5,533 nt of DNA, taken from the NCBI GenBank assembly GCA_947036475.1, contig CAMQRG010000133.1, positions 1 to 5,533 of the forward strand. The letters run 5' to 3'. Position 1 is the first letter of the stretch. Each line of letters starts with the position of its first letter. Positions 1-5,510 of the stretch are shown here, piece after piece. Origin of the DNA: an uncultured Clostridia bacterium (GTDB taxonomy: Bacteria; Bacillota; Clostridia; Lachnospirales; Anaerotignaceae). Position numbers and translations under genes: made by a program. Below the pieces are notes generated by a model that was not told the origin of the DNA, searched no databases, and worked only from the letters and a program-made list of their open reading frames with translations.

Positions 1-291
1 AATGGCACTGCGTTACTGTGTTACGCCATAATAGGTCACTTGCATACCAGTTTGTGTTCATTGGGAATCTTGCATAGTGCGACAGCACTCATGAGTAGGC
101 TCAACGAGACTACGAATGGCACTGCGTTACTGTGTTACGCCATAATAGGTCACTTGCATACCAGTTTGTATTCATTGGGAATCTTGCATAGTGCGACAGC
201 ACTCATGATCAGGTTCAAAGAGACTGCGAATGGCACTGCGTTACTGTGTTACGCCATAATGAGGACGCTTACGCAGTGCAACAGCACCCTT
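1..291. repeat. 114-bp tandem repeat array, two full copies and a shortened third
   Basis: Copy 1 spans 1-114, copy 2 spans 115-228, and a third copy starts at 229. Copies 1 and 2 differ at 6 of 114 positions by my hand alignment (56/170, 95/209, 96/210, 100/214, 105/219, 112/226), with five of the six in the last 20 bases. The first 32 bases of copy 3 (229-260) match copies 1 and 2 exactly. It then diverges and is about 29 bases shorter before the next recognisable block. Each copy contains a small perfect hairpin: AGTGC-GACA-GCACT at 76-89 and 190-203, and GTGC-AACA-GCAC at 276-287 in copy 3. The array runs off the left edge, so the copy number is unknown. There are no CRISPR-like short repeats with unique spacers, and no transposase or recognisable IS ends. 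Function is unknown. Confidence 0.9.
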
Positions 292-364
292 AGCAAATCC
301 GCCATATGTCATGCTGCAATAACTCAGGGAATCCCTGCGAAATGTTTTTGCTTTTGCGGTTAAA

Positions 365-391
365 TTGCGTTTTATTACGCCATACTATAAA
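365..391 (+). repeat. degenerate remnant of the repeat core
   Basis: The block ATTGCGTT...TTACGCCATACTATA resembles the start of the 114-bp unit (ACTGCGTT...TTACGCCATAATA). The ten bases TTACGCCATA at 375-384 are identical to 21-30, 135-144 and 249-258. It lies separately from the array, immediately before the A/T-rich region that leads into the RNase J gene. It may be an eroded repeat copy from which part of the gene's promoter was recruited, but a match this short could partly be chance. Confidence 0.45.
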
Positions 392-399
392 AATATAAA
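371..399 (+). promoter_or_regulatory. possible promoter of RNase J
   Basis: A weak -35-like TTTATT (371-376) and a -10-like TATAAA (394-399) are separated by 17 bases. Another pairing is TTGCGT (365-370) with TATAAA (386-391), but at a poor 15-base spacing. Either would give a short leader before the ribosome binding site at 414. Neither matches the consensus well. The gene could also be read from a promoter inside or left of the repeats. Confidence 0.25.
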
Positions 400-413
400 C
401 ACTACGGAAAACG

Positions 414-421
414 AAAGGAGG
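414..421 (+). promoter_or_regulatory. ribosome binding site that fixes the RNase J start
   Basis: AAAGGAGG sits 8 bases before the TTG at 430-432. The GTG at 421-423, which opens the longest frame, overlaps this Shine-Dalgarno sequence and so cannot be its start. The TTG is therefore preferred. Confidence 0.85.
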
Positions 422-429
422 TGTGTTTT

Positions 430-2211
430 TTGGCAGAAAAAAAAGAAAAGAAAGAGCCAAAGGAAATAAAGGAAAACAAAACGGCTAAAACAACGAAGGA
501 AACAAAGCCATCGGCAAAGCCCAGAACCAGAGGACGCGGAAAAGCCAAAGCGAAACCCAGCATAAAAGTCATCGCTCTTGGCGGGCTGGAAGAAATTGGG
601 AAGAACATGACTGTACTCGAATATGGCAATGATATTGTCATCATCGACTGCGGTCTGGCGTTTCCGGAAGATGATATGCTTGGAATCGACCTTGTCATTC
701 CCGACATTTCCTACCTTGCCAAAAACACAGACAAAATCAGAGGAATTGTTTTGACCCACGGACACGAGGACCACATCGGCGCGCTGCCCTATATTTTGAA
801 GCAGCTGAACGTACCAGTATTCGGCACTCTGCTGACGCTTGGCTTGCTGGAAAACAAGCTGCGCGAGCATAAAATGCTGGACAAAGTACGTCTGCACACA
901 GTCGTGCCCGGCGAAAAAGTCAAGCTGGGGCAGATGATGGTGGAATTTATCCACACAAACCATTCCATTGCCGATGCTGTCGCGCTTGCCGTCCACACGC
1001 CTGCGGGCATTGTCGTGCATACAGGGGACTTCAAGGTAGATTATACGCCGATTGACGGCGATATTATCAACCTGCAGCGTTTTGCCGAACTGGGGAGCCA
1101 GGGCGTGCTGCTGCTGATGAGCGACAGCACCAATGCCGAACGGAAAGGCTTTACCATGTCGGAAAAAACAGTCGGCAAAGTGTTCGAGCGCATTTTTGAG
1201 GAAACGCCGCGTAACCGCATCATGGTAGCGACATTTTCCTCAAATATCCATAGGATACAGCAGATTATCAATGCAGCTTATATGTACGGCCGGAAGGTCG
1301 CCATCATCGGGCGCAGCATGGTAAACGCCGTAAAAACGGCTTCGGAACTGGATTACCTCTGGATACCACCCCGGACAGTCATTGACATCAACGAAATCCG
1401 GAATTACAGGGACGAACAGCTCGTCATCATCATGACTGGCAGCCAGGGGGAAACGATGTCCGCGCTTTCGCGCATCGCTTCCAATGAGCATAAGCAGGTC
1501 AGTATTAAACCGGATGATAAAATCATTATCAGCGCGTCCGCAATCCCCGGCAACGAAAAAAGCGTATTCCGCATGATGAACGAACTGGTCAAGCGCGGCG
1601 CGAACGTTGTAAACGGTGATGCAGAAGATATCCACGTTTCCGGCCACGCAAGGCAGGAGGAACTGAAACTGATGCTTGCGCTGACAAAACCCCGCTTCTT
1701 CATGCCGGTTCATGGAGAATTTATGCATCTTTCCTGCCACAGAGATTTAGCGCTTTCCATGGGAATGGATAAAAAGGACATCTTTGTCATGAAACTGGGC
1801 GATGTGCTGGAAGTCAATAAAAACGAGGCAAAAATCACAGGTTCTGTACCTACGGGTCAGGTCATGGTGGACGGCCTGGGCGTCGGTGACGTTGGAAATA
1901 TCGTTCTGCGGGACAGAAAGCACCTTTCTCAAGATGGTCTGATGGTTGTTGTCGTTTCTATGGACAGGGAAAACGGCACCATCATTGCCGGACCGGACAT
2001 CATTTCGAGAGGCTTTGTGTATGTGCGCGAAGCGGAAAACCTGATGGACGAAGCCAGAAAAGTCGTACTTGACGCACTGCTCAAATGCGAAGAACGGAAT
2101 GTCACCAGCTGGAACTATATCAAAGGGCTCATAAAAGATACGCTGAAAAATTATATTTGGCAGAAAACAAAAAGAAGCCCGATGATACTGCCCATTATTA
2201 TGGACGTATAA
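430..2211 (+). CDS. rnjA: ribonuclease J (metallo-beta-lactamase/beta-CASP RNase)
   Basis: Ribonuclease J is a cytoplasmic endonuclease and 5'-3' exonuclease that degrades and matures mRNA and rRNA in Firmicutes. From the TTG start the protein is 593 residues. A very basic extension fills residues 1-43 (14 Lys, 3 Arg, 6 Glu). The metallo-beta-lactamase domain starts near 45. Metal-ligand motifs are all present: HGHEDH at 110-115, the HTNHS His at 178, HTGD with Asp200, and the beta-CASP-side SGHAR (404-408) and PVHGE (426-430, His428). TGSQGE (336-341) and SDSTNAER (231-238) are also typical of the family. The intact HxHxDH suggests the catalytically active J1 type; from family knowledge, J2-like paralogues have a degraded motif. 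Bacillus J1 is about 555 residues, and the excess here is roughly the N-terminal tail. The frame is intact and a terminator follows, so it is probably monocistronic or the last gene of its transcript. The family is near certain; the J1 symbol is less so. Confidence 0.96.
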   Translation: MAEKKEKKEPKEIKENKTAKTTKETKPSAKPRTRGRGKAKAKPSIKVIALGGLEEIGKNMTVLEYGNDIVIIDCGLAFPEDDMLGIDLVIPDISYLAKNTDKIRGIVLTHGHEDHIGALPYILKQLNVPVFGTLLTLGLLENKLREHKMLDKVRLHTVVPGEKVKLGQMMVEFIHTNHSIADAVALAVHTPAGIVVHTGDFKVDYTPIDGDIINLQRFAELGSQGVLLLMSDSTNAERKGFTMSEKTVGKVFERIFEETPRNRIMVATFSSNIHRIQQIINAAYMYGRKVAIIGRSMVNAVKTASELDYLWIPPRTVIDINEIRNYRDEQLVIIMTGSQGETMSALSRIASNEHKQVSIKPDDKIIISASAIPGNEKSVFRMMNELVKRGANVVNGDAEDIHVSGHARQEELKLMLALTKPRFFMPVHGEFMHLSCHRDLALSMGMDKKDIFVMKLGDVLEVNKNEAKITGSVPTGQVMVDGLGVGDVGNIVLRDRKHLSQDGLMVVVVSMDRENGTIIAGPDIISRGFVYVREAENLMDEARKVVLDALLKCEERNVTSWNYIKGLIKDTLKNYIWQKTKRSPMILPIIMDV

Positions 2212-2241
2212 GCGGTTTGGACATATAAAAACGAATATCTG

Positions 2242-2279
2242 CCTGCCTGCATTTACACTAATGCGGGCAGGTTCTTTTT
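2242..2279 (+). terminator. intrinsic terminator after RNase J
   Basis: A 12-bp stem (2242-2253 with 2260-2271, one G-T wobble) with a 6-base loop is followed by TTCTTTTT. It begins 30 bases after the RNase J stop codon and is oriented to end rightward transcription. Confidence 0.9.
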
Positions 2280-2293
2280 AGATAACGCTATCC

Positions 2294-2300
2294 AGAAAGG
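2294..2300 (+). promoter_or_regulatory. ribosome binding site of the TudS-like gene
   Basis: AGAAAGG lies 10 bases before the ATG at 2311 and only 1 base before the ATG at 2302, so 2311 is the better start. Both ATGs are in a frame that stops at 2362-2364, not in the frame of the protein body. Confidence 0.5.
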
Positions 2301-2310
2301 TATGAAATTT

Positions 2311-2846
2311 ATGTTTACTGACGGAAGAGCCGAAGGGTCGTATTTATCGCTCATTGTTTCCTGAACCAGAACGCAATTTCAGACGGTACTGCCGTATATC
2401 CTGCGGCATTCCGCGAACTTCTGGCATTTTTTCTGGATACCGGTATAAGCATCATACAGATGCCATGTCCAGAGCTTTGTTGTCTGGGGCTTGACAGGGG
2501 AAATATACATGGCACAGACGCCCCAGTTGTCACAGAAAATACACGAATCCGCAAAGAAATGCAGCAGCCTGCCCCACAACGGACACTGGCAGCTCTGGTG
2601 GAAAGCACCATGCAGCAAATCATGGAATATTACAAGCATGGATTTGAAATTGTCGGTATCATTGGCGTGAACCGTTCCCCAAGCTGCGGCGTGGATACCA
2701 CGTCCGACAATCATATGGAAATTAGCGGTAAGGGGCTGTTTATGGAAGAACTTTGCAGACGGCTGTCGGAAGAAAACCTTTCTTTCCCCATGGTTGGCAT
2801 AAAAAGCACAGACAGCATCGCGGAAAAAATAATGCCCCTTTTATAA
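2311..2846 (+). CDS. TudS/DUF523-related putative desulfidase, frameshifted near its start
   Basis: The family includes the 2-thiouracil desulfidase TudS, where three cysteines bind a [4Fe-4S] cluster; the substrate here is unknown. Reading the frame open from 2322 gives 174 residues with a complete motif set: HCFLNQN (Cys codon 2355-2357), MPCPEL (Cys codon 2466-2468), and GVNRSPSCGV (Cys codon 2685-2687). It ends in a helical C-terminus rich in Glu, Lys and Met. There is no ATG, GTG or TTG in this frame between the stop at 2319-2321 and the first cysteine. The ATG with a ribosome binding site (2311) is in another frame, which stops at 2362-2364. One missing base around 2321-2341, for instance one A in the GGAAGAG run, would join M-F-T-D-G to K-S-R-R-V-V-F-I-A-H-C. 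The first in-frame ATG, at 2460, would remove the first cysteine motif and is unlikely to be the native start. It follows the RNase J terminator with no clear promoter of its own. It is either a recent pseudogene or a sequencing/assembly error. The family call rests on motif recall. Confidence 0.75.
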
Positions 2847-2858
2847 TTTCTGCTCACA

Positions 2859-2894
2859 AAAAACCGTGGAACATCATACCGCTCCACGGTTTTT
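2859..2894. terminator. bidirectional intrinsic terminator between convergent genes
   Basis: A perfect 12-bp inverted repeat (2859-2870 with 2883-2894) with a 12-base loop carries an A run on its left and a T run on its right. It therefore acts as a terminator for the TudS-like gene on the plus strand and for the ABC transporter operon on the minus strand. It lies 12 bases after the plus-strand stop and 25 bases past the ATPase stop. Confidence 0.9.
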
Positions 2895-2919
2895 ATATGC
2901 AATCAAACCTATATCAATG

Positions 2920-3663
2920 TTACAACACCTTTGCCAGAAATGTCTGCAAACGTTCGCTTTTCGGGTGGTCGAAAATTTCTTCCGGTGTGCCTTCCTCAAC
3001 CTGCCGCCCGTCTGCCATGAACATGACCCTGCTGCCAACCTCGCGTGCAAAGCCCATTTCATGCGTCACAACGACCATCGTCATATTATCATGCGCCAGC
3101 TGTTTCATAACCTCCAGTACCTCGCCGACCATTTCAGGGTCAAGCGCGGAAGTCGGTTCGTCAAAAAGCATGACCTCCGGCTCCATGCAGAGTGCGCGCA
3201 CAATGGCAATCCTCTGCTTCTGTCCGCCGGAAAGCTGGGAAGGATACGCGCTTGCCCTGTCCTCCAGCCCAACACGCCGCAGCAGCTTCATCGCCAGTTC
3301 TGTCGCCTCGGCTTCACTCTTTTTCCGCAGCTTCATTGGTGCGATAATCATATTTTTCAGTATCGTCATATGCGGAAACAGGTTGAAATGCTGGAACACC
3401 ATACCCATTTTCTGTCTGTGGATATTGATATTGACTTTTTCGTCGGTAATATCCACGCCTTCAAAAAAGATATTCCCGTCAGTAGGCACTTCCAGCAGGT
3501 TGAGGCAGCGCAGGAATGTGGATTTCCCCGAACCGGAAGGTCCAATGACAACGACCACTTCGCCCTTTTTAATCTCCGTATTGATACCGTCCAGCGCCTT
3601 AATTACGCCGCCATTATAATGTTTTTGCAGCTTTTCCACTCTTATCAGGGTATCACCGTTCAC
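2920..3663 (-). CDS. polar amino acid ABC transporter, ATP-binding protein (GlnQ-like)
   Basis: This is the cytoplasmic ATPase that powers uptake through the permease encoded just upstream. It is 247 residues, the usual length for the amino acid importer ATPases. Visible motifs in order are Walker A GPSGSGKST (41-49), Q-loop Gln91 in VFQHFNLFPHMT, signature LSGGQ (144-148), Walker B VMLFDE (164-169), D-loop SALD (172-175) and the H-loop His201 in VVTHEMGFA. The QHFNLFPH and THEMGFA strings are typical of the glutamine/histidine/arginine branch. The start is GTG (3661-3663), preceded by AAGGAGG (3674-3680) at 10 bases. The start overlaps the permease stop by 11 bases, which suggests translational coupling. 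A small variant is QRIAIVRAL, where relatives usually have AIARAL; no catalytic residue is affected. The exact substrate cannot be told from the ATPase. Confidence 0.96.
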   Translation of the reverse strand: MNGDTLIRVEKLQKHYNGGVIKALDGINTEIKKGEVVVVIGPSGSGKSTFLRCLNLLEVPTDGNIFFEGVDITDEKVNINIHRQKMGMVFQHFNLFPHMTILKNMIIAPMKLRKKSEAEATELAMKLLRRVGLEDRASAYPSQLSGGQKQRIAIVRALCMEPEVMLFDEPTSALDPEMVGEVLEVMKQLAHDNMTMVVVTHEMGFAREVGSRVMFMADGRQVEEGTPEEIFDHPKSERLQTFLAKVL

Positions 3664-4366
3664 TGTTCCTCAGCCTCCTTTCCAGCCTTCCCACAAGCCA
3701 TGTAAAGAACAGCACCATTATCAGATAAATCAGTGCGACGCCAAACAATGGCATAAACGCGTCAAATGTCCGGCTGCGAATAATGTCGCCGCCCTTTGTC
3801 AAATCCTGCAATGCGACATAACCCACGACAGACGTTTCCTTGAGCAATACGATAAATTCATTTGCCAATGCCGGCAGCACGTTTTTGAATGCCTGCGGAA
3901 TAATAATATAGCGCATAGTCTGTACGAAGTTAAAGCCAAGGCTGCGCCCCGCTTCAAACTGCCCTTCGTCTATCGACATAATACCGCTGCGGAAAATCTC
4001 CGCAACATACGCGCCCGAGTTGATACCGAACGCCAGCGTCGCCACCAGCACTTTGTTTCTGGAATCCGCCAGAATGATATAATACATAATCATCAGCTGG
4101 ACGACAACAGGTGTGCCGCGGATTACCGTCAGATATACTTTACAGATGGTATCCAGAATGGCCAGAACAGCCTTGCCAAACCCCATTCGCATGGATTTGC
4201 TGTTTTTCTCATGGGTTGAACGAATAATCGCCACAAGCACGCCGATTGCGATACCCAGAAGAACCGCGAAAAACGTCACCTTCAGCGTAACTCCCAAGCC
4301 ATTCCAAATGTATTTCCAGCGGTCGTCATCAATAAAGTTAGCAATAAACTTACTCTTGAAATCCAT
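3653..4366 (-). CDS. polar amino acid ABC transporter, permease
   Basis: This is an inner membrane subunit of the His/Glu/Gln/Arg/opine permease family, expected to work as a homodimer because only one permease is encoded. From the ATG at 4364-4366 it is 237 residues. Hydrophobic segments lie near 30-48, 65-82, 87-100, 106-122, 155-185 (loop-containing) and 206-226. The EAA loop that docks the ATPase is visible at 138-158 (E-A-G-R-S-L-G ... I-P-Q), followed by N-E-F-I-V-L-L-K-E-T-S (169-179). TVIRGTPVVVQ (80-90) is also characteristic. An earlier in-frame ATG at 4385-4387 is rejected: it abuts the AGGAGGGG ribosome binding site (4377-4384), and that site serves the ATG at 4366 with 10-base spacing. 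Its stop overlaps the ATPase start. It is the second gene of the operon, behind a 228-bp structured spacer. Confidence 0.95.
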   Translation of the reverse strand: MDFKSKFIANFIDDDRWKYIWNGLGVTLKVTFFAVLLGIAIGVLVAIIRSTHEKNSKSMRMGFGKAVLAILDTICKVYLTVIRGTPVVVQLMIMYYIILADSRNKVLVATLAFGINSGAYVAEIFRSGIMSIDEGQFEAGRSLGFNFVQTMRYIIIPQAFKNVLPALANEFIVLLKETSVVGYVALQDLTKGGDIIRSRTFDAFMPLFGVALIYLIMVLFFTWLVGRLERRLRNSER

Positions 4367-4376
4367 CTGGCAATCT

Positions 4377-4384
4377 CCCCTCCT
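4377..4384 (-). promoter_or_regulatory. ribosome binding site that fixes the permease start
   Basis: On the minus strand AGGAGGGG stands 10 bases before the ATG at 4366. It lies inside the longer open frame that begins at 4387, so the longer start is not used. Confidence 0.8.
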
Positions 4385-4399
4385 CATTCCTAATTGCCA

Positions 4400-4427
4400 T
4401 AAAATAAGGGCGGCTTTTGCCGCCCTT
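4400..4427 (-). terminator. terminator-like hairpin ahead of the permease
   Basis: Perfect 9-bp stem (4406-4414 with 4419-4427), GC-rich, with a 4-base loop. On the minus strand it is followed by ATTTTA, a short U tract, ending about 15 bases before the permease ribosome binding site. On the plus strand no T run follows. It could be a leaky terminator or an RNA 3'-end stabiliser for the binding-protein message, lowering permease and ATPase expression. Function is inferred from position. Confidence 0.55.
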
Positions 4428-4448
4428 CCACCCTGAAACCCAGCCCCC
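4423..4448 (-). other. potential G-quadruplex on the transcribed RNA side
   Basis: On the minus strand, four runs of at least three G (complement of 4444-4448, 4439-4441, 4431-4433 and 4423-4425) are separated by loops of 2, 5 and 5 bases. This fits the usual G3+ with loops of 1-7 rule. The last G run is also part of the 5' arm of the terminator-like hairpin, so the two structures could not form together. Only a sequence pattern; folding is not shown. Confidence 0.4.
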
Positions 4449-4615
4449 GTCCTGATAAAAAAGGAAACGAAGAACTTTATCGCGGAAATTTCCGTTTTCC
4501 GAAAATCATTTCCGTATCATTTTCCTTTACTCCCGCCTTTCCGCCACATAAAAACAGCGGACAGTTCAAAGGGCAAATTCCCTTGCGAGGGTCAGGGGCA
4601 AAGCCCCGAGGGTTT
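4428..4615 (-). other. structured spacer between binding protein and permease genes
   Basis: No gene is credible here; a 63-codon minus-strand frame (4477-4668) overlaps the binding protein gene in a different frame and has no family features. The stretch holds several inverted repeats: GGGGC-AAA-GCCCC (4595-4607), AAGGG-6-CCCTT (4569-4584) and the palindrome CGGAAATTTCCG (4483-4494). The part next to the binding-protein stop, with GGGGCTTTGCCCC followed by ACCCTCGCAAGGG on the minus strand, resembles extragenic elements I associate with gut Clostridia genomes, but I cannot confirm a copy elsewhere. Likely untranslated operon RNA. Confidence 0.45.
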
Positions 4616-5422
4616 TTATTCTGCGTTGATGTATTTGTCAATGATGCTCTGGACTGTACCGTCAGCAATCAGTTCTTTCAGCGCACCGTTTACCTGCTCT
4701 GTCAGCTCGCTGTCTTTCGCAAAGCAGATTGCGTAGTCTTCTTCTGCATATGCTGTATCCAGAATAACAAGGCCTTCGTTTGCCGCTACAAATTCTTTTG
4801 CAGGTTCATTGTCGATAATTACGCAGTCAATCTTGTCCTGTGTCAGTGCAAGAACCGCGTCCGCGCCTTTATTAAAACGCTCGATTGTGCCAAGGCCTTC
4901 GTCTTCAATATCGCCTGTCGCATAAATGTCACCTGTTGTGCCTGTCTGCACGCCAACCAGGTTATTTGCGCCTTCCGCAAACAGGTCGTCAACCGCTGTA
5001 ATTGCGGAACCTTCCTTAACGATAACTACCTGCACGCCTGTTGCGTAAGAATCAGAGAAGTCAACATTCTGCAAACGTTCTTCTGTTACAGTCATGCCAG
5101 CCATGCCAAAACTTGCCTTGCCGCTTGTTACCGCAGGGATAATGGAATCAAACGCCATATCTTCAATCTGGAATTCCATACCCAGCTTTTCCGCAATCGC
5201 AGCCGCAACTTCCGCGTCAATACCAACAATTTCACCGCCCTCATGGAACTCATACGGAGGGAATTCCGCGTTTGTTGCCATAATCAGCGTACCTGCCGCT
5301 TCTGCGTTGTCCTCGCCGCCATTGTCCGCGGGAGCGGGTTCACTGCCGCCGCAGCCAGCCAAAGCTGCTGTCATTGCAAATACCATAGTGCCTGCCATAA
5401 TGTTTTTCAAATACTTTTTCAT
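4616..5422 (-). CDS. polar amino acid ABC transporter, lipoprotein substrate-binding protein
   Basis: This extracellular, membrane-anchored receptor captures an amino acid and delivers it to the permease. It is 268 residues with a lipoprotein signal peptide: basic MKKYLKN, a hydrophobic core at 8-22, and lipobox LAGC with the lipidated Cys24. An acidic, low-complexity linker follows (25-44). The mature domain is SBP_bac_3 type: ATNAEFPPYEF (49-59), GIDAEVAAAIAEKLG (67-81), AGMTVTEER (108-116, with the ligand-carboxylate Arg116), VGVQTGTTG (156-164), and the second-lobe D-x-x-P-A motif at 204-208. The start ATG (5420-5422) is preceded by GGGAGG (5431-5436) at 8 bases. It is the first gene of the operon. 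The ligand is probably a polar amino acid such as glutamine, arginine or cystine; the sequence read by eye does not decide which. Ser104 replaces the Asp often seen before F-G-M-A-G-M-T. Confidence 0.95.
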   Translation of the reverse strand: MKKYLKNIMAGTMVFAMTAALAGCGGSEPAPADNGGEDNAEAAGTLIMATNAEFPPYEFHEGGEIVGIDAEVAAAIAEKLGMEFQIEDMAFDSIIPAVTSGKASFGMAGMTVTEERLQNVDFSDSYATGVQVVIVKEGSAITAVDDLFAEGANNLVGVQTGTTGDIYATGDIEDEGLGTIERFNKGADAVLALTQDKIDCVIIDNEPAKEFVAANEGLVILDTAYAEEDYAICFAKDSELTEQVNGALKELIADGTVQSIIDKYINAE

Positions 5423-5483
5423 TTTTTCTTCCTCCCATTTTCTGTATCATTTTGTTGCTTTTTTTGCTTTTTCTCATACGGGC

Positions 5484-5510
5484 ATTATACTAGAATCGTG
5501 TATAAAATAC
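5484..5510 (-). promoter_or_regulatory. promoter of the transporter operon, -35 cut off
   Basis: On the minus strand a perfect TATAAT -10 (5484-5489) lies about 60 bases upstream of the binding-protein ATG. A -35 at 17-base spacing would fall at 5507-5512, straddling the junction with adapter sequence that begins at 5511. The -35 is therefore not preserved intact and any operator further upstream is missing. The leader downstream is A-rich with no riboswitch-like fold that I can see. Confidence 0.55.

Noticed and set aside
1..291. CRISPR array
   Set aside because: The repeated unit is 114 bp and contiguous, without alternating short repeats and unique spacers, and there are no cas genes.
40..363. 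107-codon plus-strand open frame in the repeat region
   Set aside because: It is open because a 114-bp unit repeats in frame. It has no ribosome binding site at its TTG, no recognisable family, and it runs straight through from the window edge. I treat it as a by-product of the repeats.
421..429. GTG start at 421 for RNase J
   Set aside because: The GTG is part of the Shine-Dalgarno sequence; the TTG at 430 has ideal spacing.
385..1020. 211-codon minus-strand frame across the RNase J gene
   Set aside because: Antisense shadow; its Phe-rich end is the complement of the lysine-rich RNase J tail.
2753..3705. Long plus-strand frames across the ABC ATPase gene (2753-3619 and 2866-3705)
   Set aside because: They are antisense or overlapping shadows of the clearly functional ATPase gene and show no protein family features.
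4367..4387. Longer permease start at 4387
   Set aside because: The extra residues are encoded by the ribosome binding site of the ATG at 4366, and there is no proper site ahead of 4387.
2920..5422. Undescribed multi-gene defence or biosynthetic system
   Set aside because: The minus-strand genes form a standard amino acid importer; the other genes are housekeeping or a single small enzyme with no coherent new system.
5423..5483. Riboswitch or T-box leader ahead of the binding protein gene
   Set aside because: The leader is only about 55 bases, A-rich, and has no stable stem or terminator.
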